The notes under the pieces were generated by a model. It was not told the origin of the DNA. It worked only from the letters and a program-made list of their open reading frames with translations, and ran no database searches. A program made the position numbers and the translations under genes. 47,814 bases of DNA, taken from positions 1-47,814 of the forward strand of contig CAIKLQ010000589.1 of the NCBI GenBank assembly GCA_903828255.1, written 5' to 3'. Positions 26,559 through 35,616 of this stretch are shown in pieces; positions within the stretch are counted from its first letter, which is position 1; every line of letters starts with the position of its first letter. Origin of the DNA: an uncultured Verrucomicrobiota bacterium (lineage in GTDB: Bacteria > Verrucomicrobiota > Verrucomicrobiia > Limisphaerales > JADLHS01).

Positions 26559-27001
26559 TCGAGCGCGAGCGGGTGCGTATCGCCCGCGACATCCACGACG
26601 AGATCGGCGCGAATTCTGCACCTTCGCGCCGCGCTTCCTCCACGCGGCCGGCGTGAGTTGCCGGCTGGATGTGCCCGACGAATTTCCCCCCGGTTCTCCT
26701 CTCGCCCAAGGTCCGCCACCATCGGCATTTCGGCGTGAAAGAATCGCTGCATAACATCGCCAAGCATGCCCAGGCGACGGAAGCCTGGCGGCGCCTGAAA
26801 CTCACGCCACCCACGCTCACCTTGACCGTGGAAGACAACGGCCACGGATTTCAACGCGGCGCCACCGCTGGCAAGGGCCCCGACGGGCTGGGGAATTTAG
26901 AGGCCCGGATGGAGGAAATCGGCGGCTCCTTCGATCCGCAAAGCCATGCTGGCCAGGCCCCCCACACCACCCTCATTGCTCCCCTGAAGCAGGATCATTG
27001 A
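26548..27001 (+). pseudogene. Decayed sensor histidine kinase (HisKA_3/NarL type)
   Basis: Three pieces of one kinase domain are readable but not in one frame. First comes VVERERVRIARDIHDEIGA, the HisKA_3 dimerisation/phosphoacceptor site with its histidine. Then PRFLHAAGVSCRLDVPDEFPP follows in another frame from about 26629. Last comes VKESLHNIAKHAQATEAW, LTVEDNGHGF and DGLGNLEARMEEIGGSF, the ATP-binding N, D and G boxes, back in the first frame. About 50 residues between the phosphoacceptor helix and the second piece are gone, and there are two frameshifts. The sensor part is missing. The gene is a relic abutting rbsC. Confidence 0.75.
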
Positions 27002-27082
27002 AAGCCCGGTATAAAGCAGACTCTTGGGGTGACAAAATAAAATTTACTCGCAGAGCCAGATGGGAAAGATAAAATTCAACCC

Positions 27083-28792
27083 TTGAGACTTGAAAAATAT
27101 CTCGGCGCGCTGGCCGTGTTCTTAGGGTTCGGAGCGTTGTGTTTTCGCCTCGGTTATCTGCCCTTGATCCAGCCGGACGAGGGGCGGAACGCCGAAGTCG
27201 CCCGGGAGATGAAGGAGTCGGGCGCGTGGCTGGTGCCGACTTACAACGGGGTGGACTATCTGGACAAACCCGCCTTCTACTTCAAAGCGGTGGCGCTCTC
27301 GCTGACGTGGTTCGGAGATTCCGAGACCGCCGCGCGCATTCCTTCGGCACTGTTCGGAGTGGGGCTGCTGATCATGGTTTACGCTTTTGGCCGGCGGGTT
27401 TATGGGCCGCGGGGCGCGCTGGTGGCGGTGATCGTCGTGGCGACCATGCCGTTGTATCTGACCAACTCGCGCACGGTGATCTTCGACATCGCGCTGGCGT
27501 TCTTCGTCTGCGGCGCGATCTTCGCCGGTTTTCTGGCGGAGGAATCCCCCGTCGGCCCCAAGCGATTTTGGTATCTAGTCGGGGCCGCCTCCGCCGGGTT
27601 CGCGACGCTGGTCAAGGGTCCAGTTGGATTCTTGCTCCCCATCCTCGTGCTGCTGACGTTCAATTGGATGCAAGGGCGGCGAACCGCGTTCAAGCGCCTG
27701 TTCGCGCCGTTGAACTTCCTGATTTTCTTCGCCATCACGCTGCCGTGGTTTATTGGCCTGTGCCGCGCGCATCCGGATTTTCTCCATTACGGCCTGGTGG
27801 AAGAATCGTTCCATCGCTTCACCACGAAGAAGTTTCACCGCTCGGAGCCGTTTTATTTTTATCCGCTGATCATCTTTCCCGCGTTTTATCCCTGGAGCAT
27901 CGTGTTGCCGGCGGCGGCCTTTTTCACCTGGAAACAGCGGTGGGCCAAACTGCCCGCCGACCGGCTTTGCATGGTGTGGGCGGTGGTGGTGGTCATTTTC
28001 TTTTCGCTCTCCCAGTCGAAATTGCCCGGATACATTCTGACCGTCACGGTCGCCTGCGGAATGCTGGTGGCTCGGATTGTTGATGGGGCCTGGAAGAATC
28101 CCGCCGGGCGAGCGGCGCAGCTTGTGAGCCGCACCAGTTTGATCTTCGGAATTCTCAGTCTGACCGCCGTCCTGCTGGGCGCGGCGGGATTCTCCCGCGT
28201 GGAAGCGCTGGCGAAACCGCTGGGCCTCTCGGTGGCTGAGGCCCAACAGTTGGGTCGCCTGGCGCTGCCGATGCTGGCGGTGCTGGCGGTGCTGGGAGTG
28301 GTCGCGGCGCGGGCGTGGTATCGCTCCCAGCTCCGGCTCGGCTTCGTCTGCCTGGCGCTGTTTCCGGTGCTGCTGGTTCATGCCGGGATTCGGCCGATCG
28401 AGATCGCCTTCAACGCCAAGTCTGCGCGCCAATTGGCCGGGCGCATGCCCAAGCTGTCGCCGCAGACCGAATTGGCCTTCCTGAATTGTTTCCCCAACGG
28501 GCTGCCATTCTACCTCGGTCGCACCGGCACGCTGATCACCACCGACGGCAATGAACTCACGAGCAATTACATTCTGTTCAACCTTCAGGACGGCCGACCG
28601 TGGCCGAAAAATCTCGTGCCGCTGCCGGAATTCGACCGCTGGCTCGCCAGCCAGAAGCGGCCCGTTTATCTGATCACGGAAAAATACCAGCGGGCCAAAC
28701 TCGAACAACTGGCGACCGCAAGTCACACGACCGTGACGGAGCTCGATGCCAAACACATCGGCGCGCTGCTGCCTCCGCCCGGAGGCTTCTGA
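27083..28792 (+). CDS. GT39-like membrane glycosyltransferase (ArnT family)
   Basis: This 569-aa protein has a first span (residues 7-25) and then the loop LIQPDEGRNAEVAREM, where the conserved acidic pair Asp-Glu marks the ArnT/PMT active site. YNGVDYLDKPAFYF, another hallmark of the family, follows. About a dozen hydrophobic segments and a soluble C-terminal domain of about 120 residues come next. It should transfer a sugar from undecaprenyl phosphate to lipid A or another periplasmic acceptor. The start is TTG at 27083, with GGGAAAG about 15 nt upstream in an AT-rich leader (27027-27077) that probably contains the promoter. The stop is 1 bp before the asnB-like start, so they form an operon. 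Confidence 0.9.
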   Translation: MRLEKYLGALAVFLGFGALCFRLGYLPLIQPDEGRNAEVAREMKESGAWLVPTYNGVDYLDKPAFYFKAVALSLTWFGDSETAARIPSALFGVGLLIMVYAFGRRVYGPRGALVAVIVVATMPLYLTNSRTVIFDIALAFFVCGAIFAGFLAEESPVGPKRFWYLVGAASAGFATLVKGPVGFLLPILVLLTFNWMQGRRTAFKRLFAPLNFLIFFAITLPWFIGLCRAHPDFLHYGLVEESFHRFTTKKFHRSEPFYFYPLIIFPAFYPWSIVLPAAAFFTWKQRWAKLPADRLCMVWAVVVVIFFSLSQSKLPGYILTVTVACGMLVARIVDGAWKNPAGRAAQLVSRTSLIFGILSLTAVLLGAAGFSRVEALAKPLGLSVAEAQQLGRLALPMLAVLAVLGVVAARAWYRSQLRLGFVCLALFPVLLVHAGIRPIEIAFNAKSARQLAGRMPKLSPQTELAFLNCFPNGLPFYLGRTGTLITTDGNELTSNYILFNLQDGRPWPKNLVPLPEFDRWLASQKRPVYLITEKYQRAKLEQLATASHTTVTELDAKHIGALLPPPGGF

Positions 28793-28793
28793 C

Positions 28794-30713
28794 ATGTGCG
28801 GCATCTGCGGAAAAATTGGCTTTCCGGCGCTGGCCGAGCCCGAAGCGACGCGCCTCAAGATTGACGCCATGCTGCGGGCGATGCGGCATCGCGGGCCGGA
28901 TGCCCACGAATTCGCCGCCACCGATCTGGCGGTGTTGGGCACCACCCGCCTCGCGGTCCGCGGCGTGCTCGACGGTCATCAACCCATGGTGGACGCGACG
29001 ACCGGCGTGACGGTCGTCTGCAACGGAGAAATTGATAACCACCGCGAACTGCGGCGCTGGCTGCAGGAGCGCGGCCGACCCGTAACCCAACTGACTGACG
29101 TCGCGGTGATTCCGGGGCTTTACGCGGAACTCGGCGAGAAGTTCGTGCGCCGGTTGGCCGGCGCGTTTGCCGTCGCGATTTGGGACCCGCGCGTCGGACG
29201 ACTGCTGTTGGCCCGCGATCGCGCCGGGGAGCGGCCGTTATTTTTTGCGCGCACGGCGAACGAGATTGTTTTCGCCACGGAGATTGCCGCGCTGGTCGGC
29301 CAGGAACGCCTGCCGGTCAATTTCGCCCGGCCGGCGCTGCATCGCTACCTGCAATTCGGCATTTTTATTTCCCCGGACACGCCCTTTGCCGAAATCCAAA
29401 AAGTCGCGCCGGGCGAACTGGTCCAGATCGAGGCCGGCACCATCCGACGCGAAAAATACTGGCGCTGGCAAATTGTCGAGCGCCCGAAGCCGCCGCCGTC
29501 CCTCGATGAGTTTGACCGCATTTTTCGCGAAGCGGTCCGGCGGCAGAGCGACGTGGACGTGGAATTCGGCGTGTTCCTGAGTGGCGGCGTGGATTCCTCA
29601 CTCCTCTCCGCCGTCGCCCGGTCGCTGTATCCGCAACGGCCGCTGAAAGCCTTCACGCTGCGGTTCGAGGAAGAGTCTTATGACGAAGGCGGGTTTGCGG
29701 AAGTCGTGGCCCGAAAATTGAACATGGAAATGGCCACGGTTTGGATCAAGCCGGAGGAGGTTCGGCAGGAACTTTCCGCGCTGGTGCGACTGGTGGGCGA
29801 ACCGCTGGCGGACCCGGCTTGGGTGCCGGCGGCGCTGCTCGCCCGCCGCGCGGCGCAGGACATCAAAGTTGGACTCGTGGGCGAAGGGGCGGACGAACTC
29901 TTTGGCGGTTACCCGACTTACATCGGCGCGGGCATTGCCGAAAAATTCAGCCGCCTGCCCTCCGGGATTCGCGCGGGAATCCGGCGTGGGGTCGAAGCGC
30001 TGCCCGCCAGCGACAAGAAGATCACCATTTCCTACCTGCTCAAACGCTTCGTGCAGGGCGCGGATTTGAGCGGGCTGGCCCGCCATCAGCTCTGGGTTTC
30101 CAACCTGTCGCCCGCCTTGTTGCACCGGCTCGGGATCGCGCCGCCCGCCGTCCCCAGCGAAACTCCCGCCGGCAGCGAGCTACTGGACCACGTTCAGCGT
30201 TGGGATTTGGAAGCCTCCCTCGCCGAAGGGTTGCTCACCAAAGCCGACCGCTCGAGCATGAGTTCCGGCTTGGAACTGCGCGCGCCGTTTCTGGATGAAA
30301 CCGTGCTGGAATTTGCCGCGGCGCTGCCGCGCTCCGAACGTGTGCGCGGCTTCAATACCAAGGTCTTCCTGAAACGTTACGCCGAACGTTACCTCCCCAG
30401 GAGCATCGTGCATCGGCGCAAACGTGGTTTGTCTGTGCCCATCGCCCGCTGGCTGCGCGGACCGTGGCGCGACTGGGCCACCACCGCGTTGAACCGTGAT
30501 CACTTGCAGCAGATCGGCATTCGCCCGGGAGTCGCCCAGGAGTTGCTTACGGAACATTGCGGCCAACGGGCGGATCATGCCCGTGCGCTCTGGACGTTGC
30601 TGGTGTTGAGCGAATGGCTCGCTTGGGTGGCAACGGAGACTTGCCCGGCTGGCGGGGAGCCGCAGCCTCGAGTTGCCACGCCCGCGCTGCGCCCGAACGT
30701 GGTTGGCGCTTGA
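28794..30713 (+). CDS. asnB: Asparagine synthase (glutamine-hydrolysing), AsnB-type
   Basis: This 639-aa protein has an N-terminal glutaminase domain, with Cys2 of MCGICG as nucleophile after Met removal and RHRGPD and CNGEIDNHREL as further landmarks. A C-terminal synthetase domain carries the PP-loop SGGVDSS (263-269), GEGADELFGGY and LTKADRSSM. It makes asparagine or, as often found in glycan clusters, amidates a different carboxylate. The start at 28794, 1 bp after the GT39 stop, suggests a role tied to that glycosyltransferase (inference). The C-terminal 30 residues are not conserved. Confidence 0.93.
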   Translation: MCGICGKIGFPALAEPEATRLKIDAMLRAMRHRGPDAHEFAATDLAVLGTTRLAVRGVLDGHQPMVDATTGVTVVCNGEIDNHRELRRWLQERGRPVTQLTDVAVIPGLYAELGEKFVRRLAGAFAVAIWDPRVGRLLLARDRAGERPLFFARTANEIVFATEIAALVGQERLPVNFARPALHRYLQFGIFISPDTPFAEIQKVAPGELVQIEAGTIRREKYWRWQIVERPKPPPSLDEFDRIFREAVRRQSDVDVEFGVFLSGGVDSSLLSAVARSLYPQRPLKAFTLRFEEESYDEGGFAEVVARKLNMEMATVWIKPEEVRQELSALVRLVGEPLADPAWVPAALLARRAAQDIKVGLVGEGADELFGGYPTYIGAGIAEKFSRLPSGIRAGIRRGVEALPASDKKITISYLLKRFVQGADLSGLARHQLWVSNLSPALLHRLGIAPPAVPSETPAGSELLDHVQRWDLEASLAEGLLTKADRSSMSSGLELRAPFLDETVLEFAAALPRSERVRGFNTKVFLKRYAERYLPRSIVHRRKRGLSVPIARWLRGPWRDWATTALNRDHLQQIGIRPGVAQELLTEHCGQRADHARALWTLLVLSEWLAWVATETCPAGGEPQPRVATPALRPNVVGA

Positions 30714-31138
30714 GCTCGAAGGGAGCCAAGCCGCGGCCTTGGGCGGTAGTCACGAAAGCCACTGACGAACGAAAGTTCTTGGCGAAATCGCATTAACTGC
30801 CATCTGTTTGCGCAACGAGGACCAGCCGGGACCGGCAAACAAATTGCTTTTGCTCCCGTGCCGCGTCGTGTTGAATCCGCTTGGGCATGAGCCAGACCAA
30901 TTCGCTGACAACTACGACCTTTGACCTGCCGGGTTATTGGGTGGCCAAATCGTTTGGCGGGCGGCGGAGCAGCGGGCGGCGTTCCCGTTCGAGCAGCGGC
31001 CCACCCAAGCGGGTCCACGCGGCGCGAACAGGGGACTTGGCGGGTGCGCTGCCGCCCCGAAAATCCAGGCGGGCAGCGCGGTCGGGTGGGGCGATCCCGT
31101 TTGCGGTTTGAGGGATTGCTGAACTGCGCGCCAACGGC
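30714..31138. other. 425-bp interval between asnB and the RND gene
   Basis: Apart from the possible YbjQ relic at 30887-31111, no gene or clear terminator is visible. Part of it (30780-30830) is comparatively AT-rich and may hold a promoter. Confidence 0.45.
30887..31111 (+). pseudogene. Possible relic of a YbjQ-type (UPF0145) protein
   Basis: The frame starts MSQTNSLTTTTFDLPGYWV and continues AKSFG, which resembles the N-terminus of YbjQ/UPF0145 proteins (TTTFDLPGYRVVKSLG...). After about 22 residues the frame becomes arginine/serine-rich and loses any resemblance. Other frames do not restore it, so only the 5' end survives. Confidence 0.4.
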
Positions 31139-33949
31139 ATGAAACCCCTTAGCTCTGAAAGCTTCATGGCCCGCCTGCTGGGCAAGCTGGCGTGGGCGGT
31201 GTGTCATCGGCGGCGGTGGTTTCTTTATCCCCACTTCATTCTTTTCCCGTTGTGTGTTTTCTACTCCGTTAAGGGCCTCAACTTTGACACGAGCCGAAAC
31301 GATCTGGTGGGCGCAAACAAGAAGTACCACCAAAATTACCTGTCCTTCAAAAAGGACTTCCCAACGCAGGACGATTTGGTGGTGGTGGTCGAGAGCGAAA
31401 ACCCGGAGAAGAATCGCCAGTTCGTCGAGCGGTTGGGCCGGAAACTGGAGGCGGAGACGAATGTGTTCAAGGACGTCTTTTACAAGGGCGACCTGAAGAT
31501 GCTGGGCACCAAGGCGCTCCTGTTCGTGCCGGAGAATGATCTGATCGAACTGAAGAAAATGCTCCTGGATTACCAGCCGTTCCTTGAGCCGTTCACGCAC
31601 ACGACGAATCTGGTTTCGCTCTTCGAGATGATCAACCAGCAGTTCCGCTCAGCTTCGCGGGAGACAAACGCGCAGACGGCTTCCATGATCCGCGCCCTGC
31701 CCGCGCTCGAAAGCATCGTCACGCAGGCGGCGGCGAGCTTGCGGCGGCTGGGCAATCCGCCTTCGCCCGGAGTTATGGCGCTTTTCGATGCGGGCGCGGA
31801 GGCGGAACAGCAGATTTACATTACGTTTGCGAAGGGGCGGATTTACCTGGTCACGGCGCAAGCGCCCACCGACAAGCTGAATGGGGACGCGGTCGCCCGG
31901 ATGCGGGAATTGGTGGAAGAAACGCGCGTTGAAGTGCCCGGGTTGAACGTGGGTTTGACCGGCGAACCAGTCTTGGAAATGGACGAAATGGCGCAATCCG
32001 AGCGCGACACGGTGCTGGCCACCGTCGTGTCGTTCGTGGTCGTGTTCGTGATCATCATTTTCGGCTACGGTAAGATCAGCCGGCGGATCAAGGCGGACGC
32101 ATGCTTAATCGTCGGCATGGCGTACACCATGGCCTTCACCACCCTCGTGATCGGGCATCTCAATATCCTGACCATCACGTTTGCGCCGATTCTGATCGGC
32201 ATCGCCATTGATTTCGGGGTCCACTTGATCGCGCGTTACGAGGAGGAGTTGCAGCACGGCCAATCCGTGGAAGAGGCGATGCGGAAGGCAATGGTCTTCA
32301 CGGGGCTCGGCATCGTCACGGGATGTTTGACCACGGCCGGCGCGTTCCTGGCAATGGCGGCCACCAACTTTCGTGGCATCCAGGAAATGGGCGTCATCTG
32401 CGGCGGTGGCATGGTGATCTGCTTGGTGCCGATGATGACGCTGTTGCCAGTGCTCCTCTTGCGCGGGCGGCAGGACGTCAGCTCTCACAAGTCGAAATCG
32501 CAAATGGATCTCCGGGCGCGAATCGAAAAGCTGTGGCTCAGTCGGCCGGTCGCCGTGACGATCGTTACGGTGGTCCTTTGCGCCTTGGCGATCTCGCAAT
32601 TCCGGAAAATCTTCTTCGATTACAACCTGTTGAACATGCAGAGCGCGGGCTTGCCCGCCGTGGAATTCGAGGAAAAGCTGATCCAGTCGGTCTCGGACTA
32701 TTCCTCTGGCTCCAAGACCAACTCGGCCACCCGGTCGGTGTTGTTTGCTGCGGTCATCGCCGACTCCGTCAGTCAAGCCGCGGAACTCGAGGATCGCATT
32801 CGAAAACTCCCATCCGTAGCGGACGTGGACTCGATCGCCAAGCTGCTGGTGGAAAATCAGGCCGGGAAGCTGAAGTTGATCGGCGAAATTAAAGCCGGGC
32901 TGGGGCCGATTCACTTCGCCCCGCCGGATTTGGCACCCGTGAATATCGCGGCGTTGAGCGACACGCTTTGGCCCACCACCGGCTATCTCGGTTATGGGCA
33001 GCAGGAAGCGCAGCAGGACGATCCAGCCATTGCCCAGCAACTGCTTTCCCTGCAGCGGGCCGTGGAGAACCTGCGGTGGGAAATGGACCGGAGCGATCCG
33101 AAAGAGAAACAAGCGTGCGCCGAGAAGTTGGGTTTCTTTCAGCGCGCCCTCTTCGAGGACCTGCGGGATACGTTCGAGACTTTGCGCGGCCAGGACAATC
33201 GCGAGCGGCTGCGCATTGAAGATTTGCCGCTGGCGCTGCGCCATCGGTTTGTCGGCGCCGGCGGCAAACAACTGCTGCAAGTTTATCCGAAAAAGAACGC
33301 CTGGCAGCGGGACAATCAAGAGGAGTTCATTCGCGAACTGCGCACCGCCCTCGATCCGCAGGGCACGGATAAGCCGGTGATCACCGGCACGCCAGTCCAA
33401 CTTTACGAATACACCACACTGCTAAAACGCAGCTACGAAGAAGCGGCGCTGTATTCTCTGGCGGCGATTTCCTTGCTGGTCTTGATCCATTTCCGCAGCC
33501 TCGGATCGCTGATTCTGGCGCTGCTGCCGGTGGCCATCGGCACGATCTGGCTGGGCGGGATCATGGGTTATTTTGGCATTCCGATGAATCCGGCGAACAT
33601 CATGACCCTGCCGCTGGTCATCGGAATCGGCGTTACGAATGGGATTCACATCCTGAACCGGTTTGCTGAGGAACAAACGCCGAGCATCCTGGCGAAAAGC
33701 ACCGGGAAGGCGGTGCTAGTGTCCGGCTTGACCACGATTGCCGGCTTCGGAAGTCTGGCCTTGGCAAAGCACCGGGGAATTGAAAGCTTGGGATACGTGA
33801 TGGCCACCGGCGTGGCGACCTGTATGATTGCGGGGCTGACTTTCTTGCCCGCGCTCCTGAACCTGTTGCTGCGCCGGCGAAACCGGTTGACGAAACAACC
33901 CAGTGCCGACAATGCACGGTCGACACTGGGTCGGGAGGAACCGAGGTGA
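31139..33949 (+). CDS. hpnN: MMPL/RND transporter, HpnN-like (hopanoid type)
   Basis: This 936-aa inner-membrane RND protein has two homologous halves. Each has one span, a large periplasmic domain, and five or six spans. Landmarks are IAIDFGVHLIARYEEEL in the first half and VIGIGVTNGIHILNRFAEE in the second, both carrying the SSD/MMPL signature. HpnN-type proteins move hopanoids or other lipids to the outer membrane, which matches the Mla lipid-transport operon that follows. No hopanoid synthesis genes are in this window, so the cargo is uncertain. Start at 31139 or the ATG at 31166; neither has a clear Shine-Dalgarno. Confidence 0.88.
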   Translation: MKPLSSESFMARLLGKLAWAVCHRRRWFLYPHFILFPLCVFYSVKGLNFDTSRNDLVGANKKYHQNYLSFKKDFPTQDDLVVVVESENPEKNRQFVERLGRKLEAETNVFKDVFYKGDLKMLGTKALLFVPENDLIELKKMLLDYQPFLEPFTHTTNLVSLFEMINQQFRSASRETNAQTASMIRALPALESIVTQAAASLRRLGNPPSPGVMALFDAGAEAEQQIYITFAKGRIYLVTAQAPTDKLNGDAVARMRELVEETRVEVPGLNVGLTGEPVLEMDEMAQSERDTVLATVVSFVVVFVIIIFGYGKISRRIKADACLIVGMAYTMAFTTLVIGHLNILTITFAPILIGIAIDFGVHLIARYEEELQHGQSVEEAMRKAMVFTGLGIVTGCLTTAGAFLAMAATNFRGIQEMGVICGGGMVICLVPMMTLLPVLLLRGRQDVSSHKSKSQMDLRARIEKLWLSRPVAVTIVTVVLCALAISQFRKIFFDYNLLNMQSAGLPAVEFEEKLIQSVSDYSSGSKTNSATRSVLFAAVIADSVSQAAELEDRIRKLPSVADVDSIAKLLVENQAGKLKLIGEIKAGLGPIHFAPPDLAPVNIAALSDTLWPTTGYLGYGQQEAQQDDPAIAQQLLSLQRAVENLRWEMDRSDPKEKQACAEKLGFFQRALFEDLRDTFETLRGQDNRERLRIEDLPLALRHRFVGAGGKQLLQVYPKKNAWQRDNQEEFIRELRTALDPQGTDKPVITGTPVQLYEYTTLLKRSYEEAALYSLAAISLLVLIHFRSLGSLILALLPVAIGTIWLGGIMGYFGIPMNPANIMTLPLVIGIGVTNGIHILNRFAEEQTPSILAKSTGKAVLVSGLTTIAGFGSLALAKHRGIESLGYVMATGVATCMIAGLTFLPALLNLLLRRRNRLTKQPSADNARSTLGREEPR
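33899..33930 (+). other. Stem-loop in the last codons of the RND gene
   Basis: CCCAGTG (33899-33905) pairs with CACTGGG (33924-33930), and after one C/A mismatch CGAC pairs with GTCG, leaving an 8-nt loop. A second small hairpin, GAGGT-GAAA-ACCTC with a GNRA loop, spans the stop codon at 33943-33956. No T-run follows either, so this may be an mRNA-stabilising or processing structure and not a terminator. Confidence 0.45.
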
Positions 33950-34131
33950 AAACCTCAAAATCAGAGGCGAAACCTCAAGTGCGAAGGTAGCTTAAGAAAA
34001 ACCTGAAGCCAAGTCAATATCTATGTCGAATACACCCCATTTAGGAACGGGCGGACGTCCGGTATCGCTACCGGTTATGCGCGACGGTAGCCGCCGCAGA
34101 CTGCGCTGAAGCTAATCTTTCCAGCGAAAAA

Positions 34132-35616
34132 ATGTTCCGAACACCTCTCAACACCGCGCGGGCGTGGCTGATCCTTGGGGCCACCTTGATGAGCCTGCTC
34201 GCATTTTCGTCGGACGCAGCAGAAGCGTCCGAAGCCTGGGCTTTTGGCCCGCTGCTGAGTCGTTTTCCGCTCACACTCGACGAGGGCGAAAGGACGGAAG
34301 TGCTCGGCCCGCTCTTTTACGAGCAACAAACCGAGTCCGAACATACCTTCGCCATCCCGCCGCTGTTCTCGCACTTTCTGGACACGGGCACGGACGCCGA
34401 AGAATGGGATTTTGCGTATCCAGTGATGACCTATGACCGGTTTGGCAAGGAATCCCGGTGGCACCTCTTTCAGTTGGTGAGTTTCGCCGGCGGACAAAAC
34501 CAGGCGGATTTGGCGGCACGCCGGCTCACGATTTTCCCCTTCTACTTTCAACAGCGCTCGCCGCAGCCCGATTTGAATTACACCGCGGTCTTTCCGTTTT
34601 ATGGCCACTTGAAAAACCGGCTTTTCAAAGACGAGATTTTTTTCACGGCCTTCCCGATCTACGTCCAGACGCGCAAACGGGATGTGGTTACGGACAACTA
34701 CGTCTTCCCCTTTTACCACCAACGGCACGGCGACGGCTTGGAAGGGTGGCAGCTTTGGCCGTTCTACGGGCGGGAACATAAGGACGTCACCATCAAAACC
34801 AATGGCTTCGGCGATCTCGAGGTCATTCCCGGACGTCATCACATCTTCGCGGCCTGGCCGGTCTATTTGCATGTCCTGACCGGACTCGGCACGGAAAACC
34901 CCGAGGAGCAATATGCCGTGCTGCCGTTCTACTCAACCCAGCGTTCCCCCAATCGGGATTCGACCACGGTGCTCTGGCCTTTGATCACCTGGACCGATGA
35001 CCGCGAGAAGAAATTTCGCGAGTGGGATTTTCCCTGGCCGCTGATGGTCATCGCGCGCGGCGAAGGCAAAACCATCACGCGCATTTTCCCCTTCTTCAGC
35101 CGCGCGCACACCGAAACCCTCGAGAAAAATTTCTACCTCTGGCCGCTCTACAAATACCACCGCGTCCATTCCGACACGCTGGATCGCGAGCGGACGCGCA
35201 TCCTGTTCTTCCTTTATTCCCAGGTCCAATTGCGCAACCTAGCGACCGGCACCGTCCGCAAGCGCACCGATTTGTGGCCGCTCTTCACGCACCGAACCGG
35301 TTTCAACGGCAACACCCGGCTGCAATGGCTCGCGCCCGTCGAGCCATTGTTCCCCCAAAACCACAGCATGGATCGCAACTGGTCGCCGCTCTGGTCGGTC
35401 TGGCGGGCGGAGCAAAACCCCAAAACGGGCCACGCCAGCCAGTCGTTGTTCTGGAATCTCTACCGCAACGAAACCGCGCCCACCACCAGAAAATACTCGC
35501 TCCTGTTCGGCCTTTTCCAGTATCAATCCGACGCGGGCACCAGTCGGTCGCGGCTGTTTTTCATCCCGCTGACGAAAACGAAGAAAGATTCGGAACATGT
35601 TCCAGAACATCGGTGA
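34132..35616 (+). CDS. Exported repeat protein of unknown function, first gene of the Mla operon
   Basis: This 494-aa protein has a signal peptide (hydrophobic core AWLILGATLMSLLAF, cleavage after about residue 29). The rest is built from short aromatic strands of the form [LIV][FW]P[FL][YF] every 17-25 residues: IFPFYFQ at 134, VFPFYGH at 153, AFPIYVQ at 173, VFPFYHQ at 191, LWPFYGR at 208, AWPVYLH at 241, VLPFYST at 263, IFPFFSR at 318, LWPLYKY at 336 and LWPLFTH at 381. Such alternating aromatic strands fit a beta-barrel or beta-rich envelope protein. Its 3' end overlaps mlaE by 20 bp, so it should act with the lipid transporter. No family was recognised. Confidence 0.8.
   Translation: MFRTPLNTARAWLILGATLMSLLAFSSDAAEASEAWAFGPLLSRFPLTLDEGERTEVLGPLFYEQQTESEHTFAIPPLFSHFLDTGTDAEEWDFAYPVMTYDRFGKESRWHLFQLVSFAGGQNQADLAARRLTIFPFYFQQRSPQPDLNYTAVFPFYGHLKNRLFKDEIFFTAFPIYVQTRKRDVVTDNYVFPFYHQRHGDGLEGWQLWPFYGREHKDVTIKTNGFGDLEVIPGRHHIFAAWPVYLHVLTGLGTENPEEQYAVLPFYSTQRSPNRDSTTVLWPLITWTDDREKKFREWDFPWPLMVIARGEGKTITRIFPFFSRAHTETLEKNFYLWPLYKYHRVHSDTLDRERTRILFFLYSQVQLRNLATGTVRKRTDLWPLFTHRTGFNGNTRLQWLAPVEPLFPQNHSMDRNWSPLWSVWRAEQNPKTGHASQSLFWNLYRNETAPTTRKYSLLFGLFQYQSDAGTSRSRLFFIPLTKTKKDSEHVPEHR

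Noticed and set aside
25766-26656. 296-codon frame overlapping rbsC
   Set aside because: The part over rbsC is an out-of-frame shadow. Only its last 35 codons are meaningful, as the histidine kinase relic.
27575-28945. 456-codon minus-strand frame opposite the second GT39 gene
   Set aside because: Composition (Arg, Gln, His) is typical of an antisense shadow, and the opposite strand encodes a complete ArnT-like protein.
32105-33400. 431-codon minus-strand frame opposite the RND gene
   Set aside because: It lies wholly inside a well-supported transporter and lacks recognisable features.
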